Shown one piece after another: positions 15,743 to 25,262 of a stretch of 26,491 bases of DNA. A program made the translations under genes and the position numbers. The notes beneath the pieces were generated by a model that saw nothing but the letters and a program-made list of their open reading frames with translations, had not been told where the DNA came from and ran no database searches. The stretch's first letter is position 1; every line of letters begins with the position of its first letter. Source of the stretch: a virus; the IMG/VR virus record IMGVR_UViG_3300041964_000053, positions 1-26,491 of that record; one strand, written 5' to 3'.

Positions 15743-16131
15743 TCCATCCCTCCCCGAAGTCGTTCAGTCTCAAGCTCATGTTGAAACCCCGCCGCCCGCA
15801 ACCGGCATTAAGGCGGTGGTGAAGCATTTGCGTGACTGGCTCGAAGCCTACTTCTGGTTTGCCACTCGCCCTGCTCTCGATCATCTTCGCTGCGAAGTTC
15901 GTTTACTTCCTCACCGGCCGCCAGCCGACGGAGAACGCGGACTTCATCGTGGATATGGCCGGCCGCTTTGTCGCCGCGATTCTTGTCATCTTCCTCCTCT
16001 CGGTCACGAGGAGCAGACGAGTTTCTGGATGACGAAGGAAGAGGCGATCGCGAAACCCGCGGACGCACATGATCCAGTCAGCCACCAAGGTCGCCTTCGC
16101 GATCATCTTCACCTATCTGCTGACGCACTAA
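15732..16131 (+). CDS. Holin-like small membrane protein (frameshifted)
   Basis: About 134 aa. It begins MPDNPSLPEVVQSQAHVETP and has a Pro-rich start, an amphipathic segment (AVVKHLRDWLEAYFWFA), then spans in LALLSIIFAAKFVYFLTG, MAGRFVAAILVIFLLSV and, after a charged loop (TSFWMTKEEAIAKPADAH), IQSATKVAFAIIFTYLLTH ending at TAA 16131. The open frame changes at about 15865, 16010 and 16065. Three spans and a position directly before the endolysin are the classic setting of a class I holin, which forms the hole at lysis time; this is inference from topology and context. The start overlaps the previous gene by 11 bases. Confidence 0.6.
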
Positions 16132-16134
16132 GGC

Positions 16135-17017
16135 ATGCGATTCGTATTCTCGTAGCGGCGCTGCTGGCTGCGTGGCTGCAGGGTTGCGATACGAAGCCGG
16201 TGATGGCTCCGCCACCGCCGGTCACTCCGTATGAAGAGGTCCATTTGGATCCACTTCCGAGCGTTCCGCGGCCTGCGGATGAGCCCGGCGTAATCCCCGC
16301 GGACCCCGATCCGGGTTCGTTCGAGCTGAGCCGACGCCAATTCCTTCGCCGACTCCGACGCCAGAGCCTTCGCGCGCTCCGCTGCTGGTCGAGAAAGAGA
16401 AGCTGCCGCTATTCGCTTTGCCACCTCAGCCGCTGCTTTCGCCGAAGGGCTACCAGCTGATTCTCGACTTCGAGGTTGGTGGTGGCGAGCGTTACTACAA
16501 CCGGTCGTTGGCACGCCCGACGTGGCCTGGTGCTGCTTCCGGCGTTACGGTGGGTGTCGGATACGATCTTGGCTACAACTCCAAGGCGGTCATCCTGAGC
16601 GATTGGCGGCCCTTCCTGACGTCAACCACAGCGTCTGGCGAATGTCGCAGGCGTGACCGGCCCGAAGGCTAAGGCTCGTGTCGCGGAGGTTCGTGATATT
16701 CTGATCGCGTGGCAGGTCAGTGAGGCATCTTCCAGAAGGTGTCCGTCGCCAAGTTTTCCGTCTGACGGAGAAGACCTTCGATGGGTTTCGAGAATCTCAG
16801 GCCCAACGCGCAGGCCGCACTCGTTTCGCTCGTGTTCAATCGAGGATCGAGCATGACCGGCGCGAACCGTTTGGAGATGCGGAACCTCCGTCCGTTGGTG
16901 TCGAGCGCGATTACGAGGGATGGCTTTGGAGTTGCGGAAGATGAAGCGCGTGTGGCGAGGGCACGGCGGTCGAAGCCGGTCTGGTGCGGCGGCGCGAAGC
17001 CGAGGCGCGCTCATTGA
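16135..17017 (+). CDS. Lipobox-bearing endolysin, T4-lysozyme/pesticin-type muramidase (frameshifted)
   Basis: This would cleave the peptidoglycan glycan chain. The start ATG (16135), after one restored base, reads IRILVAALLAAWLQGCDTKP, a short lipoprotein signal with lipobox LQGC. A Pro-rich linker of about 80 residues follows (MAPPPPVTPYEE, PTPIPSPTPTPEPSRAPLLV). The enzyme domain starts at GYQLILDFEVGGGERYYNRS with the probable catalytic Glu. Then comes SGVTVGVGYDLGYN, the GxTxGxGYDxG motif of pesticin and T4-type lysozymes with the catalytic Thr/Asp region. Later pieces are QRLANVAGVTGPKAKARVAE, NLRPNAQAALVSLVFNRGSS and LELRKMKRVW, all typical of this fold. Several frame changes are needed (about 16140, 16330, 16625, 16725, 16755, 16780 and 16910). 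The end is set by a TGA at 17015-17017 that overlaps the next start. The fusion to a lipoprotein signal is unusual and depends on the repaired frames. Confidence 0.72.
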
Positions 17018-17316
17018 AACGCCCTAAGACTCACACCTTTCGCGGCCGGCTGTTTCGCTTGTTCTTCAAGCGGCCGAAGAATGATGGCAAGCTGGAGAAG
17101 GACCAGCAATACTTCGGCGAGTGCGATTATCACGCGCGCACCATGCATATCTTCCCGTCGAAGGACGCGGAGGAATTGCTCGACACCGTCCTCGAAGAAG
17201 GGATTCATGCGTGCTTTTTCGATCTTGAGGATTGCGCTGTGCGTGAGGCCGTGCGAGACATCATGCGTTTCTTACGACGCATGGGTATGAAGATCACATT
17301 TGAAGATGGCCGCTAA
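17014..17316 (+). CDS. SprT-like/metalloprotease-like small phage protein, first His missing
   Basis: About 100 aa if read from the TTG at 17014, which overlaps the lysin TGA as TTGA. A basic N-terminus (RGRLFRLFFKRPKND) is followed by FGECDYHARTMHIFPSKDAE and LLDTVLEEGIHACFFDLEDC, then a helix VREAVRDIMRFLRRMGMKI. Many short phage proteins share the pattern L-D-T-x-x-HE-x-x-HAC-F-x-D-L...A..D..R.LxRLG, a minimal SprT-like zinc peptidase site. Here the motif is EEGIH (residues 61-65), so the catalytic Glu and second His remain but the first His is Glu. It may thus be an inactive or differently liganded member. The substrate is unknown. Confidence 0.55.
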   Translation: MKRPKTHTFRGRLFRLFFKRPKNDGKLEKDQQYFGECDYHARTMHIFPSKDAEELLDTVLEEGIHACFFDLEDCAVREAVRDIMRFLRRMGMKITFEDGR

Positions 17317-17633
17317 GCGGGTCCGCAATCGTCCTTACACGCAGAAGGACCGAGTAGTATCGCGCGCGGCTCTATCGAGAAAAGGGTTGGCGCACACGCA
17401 TCATGCGAGAATACGGCCTCACTCCTGCGGAGTATGCTCGGATGTGGAAGAAGCAGAAAGGGTTGTGCGCTCTGGAATGCGGCCGGCCTGCGACGTGCAT
17501 CGACCACTCCCATGTGAATGGGAAAGTTCGAGGGCTTCTCTGTCGCCGGTGCAACACGGCGCTTGGGGCTTTTGGTGATGAAGAAGAGGGTCTACTTCGT
17601 GCTCTCGCTTATGTGAGGAAGAATCATGGGTGA
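17306..17633 (+). CDS. Recombination endonuclease VII (HNH-type resolvase)
   Basis: This matches phage endonuclease VII, which cuts branched DNA such as Holliday junctions. The rebuilt frame starts MAAKRVRNRPYTQKDRVVSR (17306) and, after a frame change at about 17370, reads LYREKGWRTRIMREYGLTPA. The family core follows: YGLTPAEYARMW, a zinc cysteine pair in GLCALECG, IDHSHVNGKVRGLLC with the Asp-His nuclease motif, and CRRCNTALGAFGD with the second cysteine pair and conserved Asn, then ALAYVRKNHG. The first cysteine pair has one more residue between than usual. It overlaps the preceding gene by 11 bases and is followed by a small basic protein. Confidence 0.82.
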
Positions 17634-17760
17634 CAAAATAAAGCCGTGGCACGGCAAGCACCGGCAGCCTAAGAAGAAAAAGGGTGGCGTCGTAAGGCAC
17701 TCGCGGTATCTTCCACCGCCCGACGAAGATCCACCTCATGCCACAACCACCCTCCGCTAA
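17626..17760 (+). CDS. Small basic hypothetical protein, 44 aa
   Basis: It reads MGDKIKPWHGKHRQPKKKKG then a His/Arg-rich part and a Pro-rich acidic tail (RYLPPPDEDPPHATTTLR). The strong positive charge (KKKK, several Arg) suggests nucleic-acid or membrane binding, but no family is seen. It starts inside the last codons of the endonuclease gene and overlaps the start of the giant fibre gene by 23 bases. The extensive overlap makes it the least certain of the small genes here. Confidence 0.4.
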   Translation: MGDKIKPWHGKHRQPKKKKGGVVRHSRYLPPPDEDPPHATTTLR

Positions 17761-20700
17761 CGATCCGATTGTTCCCGCGAAGCCGATCGTCAGGACGTAT
17801 CCGACGCCTGATCTTCGGGATCGCATCTACGTCGAGCACCTTGATACACGCAAGGGCGGTTACGTTCTGCCGAAGAAGGGCGAGCCCTACCAGGGGCGAG
17901 AGGCTGAGAAATACGAAGGCTTCGTTTTCGCGAAGGCTGTCCCGAGCGATCAGGTCGGCTGGGTCGATCACTTCTACCTGAACGTCCGGCAGAATCAGGA
18001 CGACTACAATTTCACGATCGAGTTCCCGTGGATGTCGAAAGACTACCCTCGGGTCACGCGCACGTATGTCTATCTGCGCGAGGACTTTCACCCACCGACC
18101 GGCAACACGCCCGACCCGATCAAGGCGTTCGCCGATCTCGGCGTGAAGATGGTCGACTACAAACTCATTCGCCTCGAAGACCCCGTCCTTGATTCGATGT
18201 TCGTCGGCGTCACTACCATCTATGAGCGCCTGCCTGCGGTGCAGAGCTACAGCGCCGAGTTGATGGACTCTGTCCTGCCTTACCGCTTCCGCGTGGCGGT
18301 GCCCGGCCGGCTCACTAGCACGGTCGAATACGGCCCCGCTCAGCCGCCGGTGCTCGGCAAAGGCGATTGGATGCGGAAGGAAACGACCAACTCCGCGTTC
18401 CGTAAAACCGTCGACGTCCTTCGCCGGTATCTTCCTCTCGCGGGCGTTACGCTCATCAGCTACAAACTGACCCGCGACAAGCAGGTCGCGACCATTACGC
18501 AGACGTGGATCGACGGCGATCAGGTCATCACGCCGCGCGCGACTTTGATCGAAGCCGACATCGACAACGTCGGTGATGGATCGACCATCAAGACTGAGGT
18601 CGAAGTGCTTGAAGTTTTCCCCGCCCGCAAATTCACCGCGGAGACGAGCGACCCTGTGCCGGAGGAATTTCGAGACATTGTGCCAACGCGCACGCACGCA
18701 CACTCCTTCGCAGGCAAAGCGTCGGCGCCGGTCCTCGGCCCAACGGAACTCGCCGTGTCGGAGGAAGATGTGGACGACAAGATCGTGCGTCGTCAGGTCA
18801 CCGATCGCGACCCTGCAGCCCTGCCGGCCAGTCTCGATGATTACGAACTCGGCGGCATCACGACGCACGGTTCGGAGTTCGGCGGCACGATGCAGACCCG
18901 TAAGACGCTTTCCGACAAACCTCAGAAGGTGGAGGAAGGCTTCGACATTACGGCCTCCTCGGTCAAGGCGATCGGCAAAGGTCTGACGTTGAAGAAGGTG
19001 ACTCGCCTCCACAGCGGCGGCGAAGGCACTGGTCCTCACATCGAGATCACCGATCCCGGTGATTCCTACGTTGACGATCCTGCGGTGATCTTCCATTCGG
19101 GCGGCAGGGGTTCAGGTGCAACGGCCACGGCGTCTGTCTCGGACGCGGTCGGCGCGCCAGCAGCGTTGGACCCAGGTGGTGCTTTCCCGATGGCTCTCGT
19201 CACTCCGGGAGATGAGAATGGATTGTTCTATTTCATCGGCCAGCGCACGAACGGCGGCGTGTGGGCTAACCCAACTCGCCCGAACGGGCCAGTCAAAGTC
19301 ATCCCTGTCTCTCATGCAGATTATCCAGGCAACATCACGCCGGAAGCGTTGTCAGTCGCCACCAATCGAACGGATGCTCCTGTGTCTGGCGTTCCTAACA
19401 CCAACCCCTACAGCGTCAACATCATGCCGCGGCCGGGTAGCGGCAACTCGATCGCGTGGGATTTGGGCATGGGCAAGTCGTTCAAGGCGAACTACATCAC
19501 GCTCAAAGGTCCGGTCGGTAATCTGCCCAACGCTGTCATCGCGAGGAAGTATGAGGTCTACGGCTACAACCGATCTGATCGCAGCGACCTGACCCTCATC
19601 GGTGGGATCGCCTCATTGCCTCAGACGGATGTGTGGCAGGGTCGAGTGTTGAACAGCACGAACGGGTGGCGCTTCCTGATGTTGGTGGCCCGCGATCTCA
19701 CGGCGCTCAATCCGGAGAAGACGCTCTACCCGATGTTCAGCTTCTCCGAAGTGGAGTTCTACGGTGAGTTGACCATCGAACCGAAAGTCGAGTTGACCTA
19801 CAATTACCACGGCGATGCCGGCGGCGTCTTCTATGCTATCGGTCAGCGCAAGAACGGCGGCACGTGGGCGAATCCTCACACGCTCGGCGCGGTGGAGATC
19901 AGCGCACCCTACGACACTCTCGCCCTCGGCACATTCGATTCGATGGTGGATCGTGCGCCGTCGAACACGTATCTCGTTGATCGCTTTACCTCGGAGATCT
20001 GGTTCGATCTCGGAGAAGGTCGCGACTTGGAATTGACGACGCTGTCGTATCAGAACCGCTCCGATTACAACAGTGGTTGTCGCGTTTTCAACATTCAAGG
20101 CAGCAACGACGGAACTCCGTGGGAGCAGATCAAGCGTTGCGAGGTGGCTTACACCGCTGGAGCGTGGACGAAGATCGACATGCCAGTGACGGGCAAACGT
20201 TATCGCTGGTTCCGTCTCATCCTCCCAACCGACAAGAATGTCATGGCCGTGGGTGAGATCGAGTTCTACGGCATCCTCAAGTGGGCGCCGACTGATCTCG
20301 CGGGCGGTGGTGGCGGCGCTGGCATCAAGTCTGTCACCGGCATCACCGTGACCAATCCGGGCGAAGGCTACGCGGCGCCGCCGCTTGTGCAGTTCAGTGG
20401 TGGAGGCGGCAGCGGCACGGAAGCGGTCGCTCACCTGAACGACAGCGGCGGCGTCGATCGCGTTGAAATCCTGCAGCCCGGCAGTGGGTATCAGTTCGCC
20501 CCGACGATCCAGTTCCGAGTTCCCGGCAGCGGCAGCGGCGCGAAGGCCGAGTCCATTCTGACCAACGGCGTCGTGACTTCGATCAACGTCACTGATCCTG
20601 GTGCTGACTACGACTCTCCTCCAGCTGTGCGTTTTGCCTCGCGAACGGGCAGCGGGGCGACCGCGGAAGCTGTGCTCGATGCAGACGGTCACGTCGCGTC

Positions 20701-23700
20701 GATCAATGTGACGAGCGGCGGCTCCGGTTACGAGCGTCCTCCAACGACTGTGCTCATCGCCGAGGGTGATCCCGAAGCGGATGCCGACATTGGTTTCCCG
20801 ATCAACGAGATCACATTGGTCAGCGGCGGCTCCGGCTACACTTCACCTCCGACTGTTCATATCAGCGGTGGACAGGAAGCCACGGCGATCGCAGTCCTCG
20901 GCTTCGGCGTGCTAGGCGTTCAGTTGGGTGATGGTGGCGGTGGTTACACCACTCCTCCGACCGTCAACATTGTCGGTAACGGTTCCGGCGCGACGGCCAC
21001 GGCGACTATCGCCAAGGGACTCACGGCGGCGACTGTGACGAATGAAGGCTCTGGCTATCTAACCGCGCCGGAAGTCCAAGTCAGCGCAGGCAATGCGCAA
21101 TTCGAGGCGATCATCGGTCGTCCGATCCGCACACTCGCCCTCTCCGCGAAAGGCACTGGCTACACCAGCGATCCTGCTGTGGCGGTCAATGGCGACGGCT
21201 CCGGTGCGACCGGCCACGCCACGCGCTCTTTCTCTGTCGACGCAATCGCGGTGGCTGCGGGCGGCTCCGGCTATACCACGGCGCCGACGGTTGTGGTCAG
21301 CGCGCCGACCGGCAACAATCCGATCACGGCTACGGCAGTTGCGGAACTCACCGGCGACGTCGTCACCGGCATCACCATCACCAATGCGGGCCACGGCTAC
21401 CTGACTCCGCCGACGGTGACGTTGACGGGCGGGGGCGGCACTGGCGCAACCGCAACAGCGACGCTGACGGCCGCGGGCGTCATCAACACTCTGGTTCTCG
21501 ATACACCGGGCACCGGCTACACGAACGCCACCGTTGCGATCACGGGCGGCGCAGGCTCCGGCGCGACCGGTGTCGCTGTGCTCGACACGGCTGCGGCTGG
21601 AATGGTGAAGCGCGTGGATGTGGTGAACCCCGGCAGCAGCTACACCGAACCTCCGATCCTAACCATCGTGGATGGAGTGAGCGGCGGCTCCGGCGCTACG
21701 GCGACGACGACCTTGGCTGCCTCCGGCAAGGTTGTGGGCGTAACCGTGACCAACTCTGGCTCTGGCTACAGCGGTGTTGTGACCTTGAATTTCACTGGCG
21801 GCGGCGGCTCCGGCGCGACAGGCAACGTCTTGCTGAAACCTGCGGGCAGTGTGAAGGCGATCAACCTCATCAATCCGGGTTCCGGCTTCGACGACAACAC
21901 GACGATCACCTTGACGGGTGGCGGCGGTGCGGGTGCTCACGCGACGGTGTCGCGCAGCGATTGCGGCGTCGTGAAAAGCGTTCGCCTGACGAAGCCCGGC
22001 GGCCCTTTCACCGTGCCTCCGATCGTCGAGTTCGTGGGCGGCCAGTCGAATCTTTGCGAGGGTCGAATCACGGGATGGCATGAGGTCGGCTCGATCGACG
22101 GAGTTGTGGTGAGCAATAATGGCGGCGGTCATCCATCGACGCTGCTTGCCGACGGCCGTGTTCTTTTGACTGGGCCCGGCACGAAGGCGCAACTCTATGA
22201 TCCTGAGACGAAGGTGTGGTCGCCTGCGGCGGATATGCCGACGGCTCGCAAGTTCCACGCCTCTGTTCGGTTGGCGGATGATCGAGTGCTGGTGTTTGGC
22301 GGCACCGCCGACGTTGTCGGTCAAATGAGCCCACCAAATCTCACCTGCGCGATCTACGATCCTTCGGCTAACTCGTGGACTGCGACCGGCAGCATGGCTG
22401 GAATCGGCATTGAAGATCCGACCGCATCGACTTCCGGATTCGGTGGCGCCCCTGCAGCCCAGCTGGCCGGCACCTACACTCATCACGCGGTGCTGCTCGA
22501 CGGGCGCATCATGGCCGTTCGAGGATTTCGAGAGTCGAACAGCTGCCAGATTTACGACCCTGTCGCCGGCACGTGGTCAGTCTCCCCTCAGATTCCGATG
22601 GATCTCGGATCCACTTTCGGCTGGCTCACACATCGCTTTACGACCTTGCCGAATGGTCAGGTGCTGGTGACTTTCGGGTCTTGGCCCTTCCCGGCTGCAG
22701 GGCAGCCTCACGTCGGGCAGTATTGCCTCTACGACCCAGCTGACGATGAGTGGACCCAACACACTTTGCCGCTGCCGTTCGAGTATGATTACCTTCACAC
22801 CCCGATCCTCCTGCCCACTGGCAAGGTGTTGATCTTCGGCGGCTACCGCAATGTCTCGGGTCAAGGCCCGCTGGTCTACGACTACCTGACGAACTCGTGG
22901 GATCGGATCGACACGCTGGATATTCCTGACCGGTATGCTCGCCATGCTTTCATCCGGCCGGACGGCAAGATCGCTCTCGTTGGTGGTAATGGATGGCCGG
23001 TCGCTTCGGCGAAGGTGTCGAGTGTCTTCGATCCTGCGACGAACACCTTCGTCCACAACACTCCTCGCCCTCAAGTTGTTCTCCAAGACCACTCGACGGC
23101 GGAGCTATTGCAGGACGGCACGGTCTTGTGATCGGCGGCGCAGGCACCAGTGTCGCCGAGGTTCTCGCGAACATCCCGACTCCGGCGACGGGCATCTATC
23201 ATCTCGGCTCCAGCTGGCCGACGCTGATCGAGGAACACACCGATCCGACGGAAGGTATTCGCACCATCCTCACGAAGAAGATCGTGCCTGCCCGCACGCC
23301 TCTGCTGCTGGCTTCGCCGAGTCGTTCCCTCTCGACATCTATCGTTCGATTCAGATCGTGACGAAGGTGGACCTAACGAGTCTGCCTGCTCCGGAAAGCT
23401 GGGCTACTTCGCAGAACGTTTCGTTCCCAAGTCGGCTCACTGGTATCTATCCTCTGTGGGATATTCAAGCGGCACGCAGTTTTGAGGCGAACAACCGCAC
23501 CCTACACTGGCACTGCGACTGCGTCGGTTGAGGTCAGCGGTCAGATCGTTGTGACGAAGTTGAGTGGGTTCCGTGGCGCTGCGATCGGTCGGGTCGAACG
23601 TCAGTTCTTCTTCAACCTCGCCGCGGTTGAGGCTGCCACTGCGTTGATCGAACCAACGATTATTCGCCCTTCTTCTGGCACGGCGATCCTCATTGGTGCG

Positions 23701-24144
23701 AACAACAAGTCGACTGTTGGTGGTCACACCTACAACACGACGCCGCCGATCAATCTCGCCACAGGTCAACCGGCTCAAATCGGTGACATCATCGGCTATG
23801 ACTTTGAGGGCAAGCCGACTCGTTACGCAGGTTCGTATAATCCTCCTCCAGCGCAGGTTGGTGGTGGTTCGTCCGGCGGAACAAGCTCGCATGCGCTGGA
23901 TATTTCTGACGTCCTGACGAACGGCCTCTCGATCAACACGGTTTACGCCGGTTCGTCGAGCAGCAGTCGGGTGCGATCAACGCAGCAGTCACGGCGAAGG
24001 CGACGTTCTCAGTCGTCGTGCCTGCAAGCAATCCAACGATCATCGTGCCTGGCGCACCAGTGCTGGCGCAGGTCACGTCGAAAAGTGGCGCTTCGGAGTC
24101 TACGTCCGGACGCGGTGTATCTCGCCCAACCCTTCAACGCATAA
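17738..24144 (+). CDS. Giant virion/fibre protein with F5/8, GSGY-repeat and Kelch domains
   Basis: One gene, about 2,135 aa, intact to 23131 and then frameshifted. Residues 1-430 form an N-terminal virion module (DRIYVEHLDTRKGGYVLPKK, DHFYLNVRQNQDDYNFTIEF). A lone GDSYVDDP repeat (about 440) precedes two F5/8 type C-like domains: about 492-685 (NGLFYFIGQRTNGGVWANP to FSEVEFYG) and about 696-850 (GVFYAIGQRKNGGTWANP to GEIEFYG). Then come about 15 GSGY repeats (860-1443) and a Kelch propeller (1445-1800) with blades such as DDRVLVFGGTAD and TGKVLIFGGYRN. After 23131 the reading continues through VIGGAGTSVAEVLANIPTPA, FPLDIYRSIQIVTKVDLTSL, GYFAERFVPKSAHWYLSSVG, ASVEVSGQIVVTKLSGFRGA and finally YLAQPFNA at the TAA of 24144. 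Each continuation fits one or two missing bases. The domains bind glycans in other proteins, so host-surface binding is the likely role. Confidence 0.8.
20320..22065 (+). repeat. Array of about 15 GSGY protein repeats (DNA-level degenerate)
   Basis: The coding repeat unit is roughly 30-45 residues: a strand, N-P/G-G-S-G-Y-T-x-P-P-T-V, then GGG-G-S-G-A-T-A-x-A. Repeat cores read GEGYAAPP, GSGYQFAP, GADYDSPP, GSGYERPP, GSGYTSPP, GGGYTTPP, GSGYLTAP, GTGYTSDP, GSGYTTAP, GHGYLTPP, GTGYTNAT, GSSYTEPP, GSGYSGVV, GSGFDDNT and GGPFTVPP. DNA copies such as GGCGGCTCCGGCTACAC near 20826 recur with few changes. Confidence 0.85.
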
Positions 24145-24147
24145 TCT

Positions 24148-24341
24148 ATGGCTGACACGAACGACATGGCTGCTGATCTTGAGGCGCTGGCGGAACCAAA
24201 AGGCGACGTGGCAGACCGATGGAAAAGGCATTCGCGGCCGACGCGACAGTCATCCAAAACACAACGGCAAGGCTTGATTGGGGTGACACGCGGTCCACCG
24301 CCGCGCGAACCAGGATCTCTAAAAGCGTCTTGCCGATATGA
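24148..24341 (+). CDS. Small helical protein after fibre (frameshifted)
   Basis: About 65 aa. It starts MADTNDMAADLEALAEPKGD, and after one or two lost bases near 24215 reads KAFAADATVIQNTTARLDWG, DTRSTAARTRISKSVLPI, ending at TGA 24339-24341. The TGA overlaps the next ATG as ATGA. The protein is helical, soluble and acidic at first. It starts three bases after the fibre stop and may be a fibre chaperone or adaptor, but the family is not recognised. Confidence 0.45.
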
Positions 24342-25262
24342 CGGATTCCCTTAGACTGCCACCTCAGATGCGCCTGACCTTCTCAAAGCCAAGAAGCCCT
24401 GAAAGGGAAAGCTCCAGTCGACAAGCTGGAGTATCGGCTCAACCGTGCCTGCGAGCGGTTGATGACGTCCGGCAAATACGCGGGCTCGATGCATCGACTG
24501 GCACTCGCCGCGCCGTATGGTCAGCTGACGTTGCCCCCGCCACTACCGTACAATCGAAGGCGTGAAGCAGGGTGGTAAGGTGTTCGACATCACGAACCAC
24601 TGGTTCGAGTTCCTTCCGGGCCACAGCGGCGACGCCTCCAGTTTCTCGATGAACACTGTGCGCGATCTCGGCGACGGTCACGCGACGATCCGCGATCTCC
24701 CGATGGCGGGCGTGTTGGTCTACGATTATCCGAGCACTGGCGACTTCCCTCTGTCGATCTTCGGCACTGACAACATGGGTCTGCCGGTCGAGCAGCACTT
24801 CACGACTAAAGGCTTCGCGCCCAACAACTTCGTTCACATCGACCGCATCCGAAAGAGCAGACTTCGACGTCCGCCACGCTCGTTCATCACGCAACTAACG
24901 GCACGGTGACACCGCTGGCGATCATGTCGCCGAATGAAGAAGAGCCGTTCTACCGCCGTTACCTAATGGACACTTTGCGGTGTTCTGCGAACGAAGCAGT
25001 CGTCGCCCTCGCCAAACTCCGCCACATCGAGTTCACCAGCGACAGGACGTGCTGCCGTTCTCGAATATCAGCGCGCTCGAACTCGCGATGGACGCGCTGC
25101 AATACGAACACGAGAACGATCACGCCGCGGCCAACGCCTACTGGGATAGGCGGTTCAAGGTTCTCAACGAGAACTCGGCGACATGAACGCGCGCACGACT
25201 CTCCCCGCTTGCGGATGGTCTACGTTGGCGGCACGACGCCTAACTTCCGGAGCCCGATGTAA
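24338..25262 (+). CDS. Conserved-looking virion protein (frameshifted)
   Basis: About 310 aa in several frames. Segments: MTDSLRLPPQMRLTFSKP, EALKGKAPVDKLEYRLNRAC and KYAGSMHRLALAAPYGQLTL, TIEGVKQGGKVFDITNHWFE, RDLGDGHATIRDLPMAGVLV, FPLSIFGTDNMGLPVEQHFT, then IMSPNEEEPFYRRYLMDTLR, LAKLRHIEFTSD, DVLPFSNISALELAMDALQY and AAANAYWDRRFKVLNENSAT. I have seen this layout (an N-terminal D-x-L-x-x-R-L-N-R-x-C helix, a GDGHAT strand, a late YRRY and VLPFSNISALELAMDALQ) in other phage virion genes of unknown role. A TGA at 25184-25186 ends one frame, but RLRMVYVGGTTPNFRSPM to the TAA at 25260-25262 looks like its true C-terminus, so I extend it. The alternative is a separate 26-residue gene starting at 25183. 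Confidence 0.55.

Noticed and set aside
20320-22065. CRISPR-like repeat array
   Set aside because: Repeat units are in frame, degenerate at DNA level and of variable length, and encode a clear protein repeat; there are no constant repeats with unique spacers.
25183-25262. Separate 26-residue gene between the two right-end virion genes
   Set aside because: Its second half (RLRMVYVGGTTPNFRSPM) looks like the C-terminus of the preceding frameshifted gene, and the intervening frame change fits the error pattern. It was merged but flagged.
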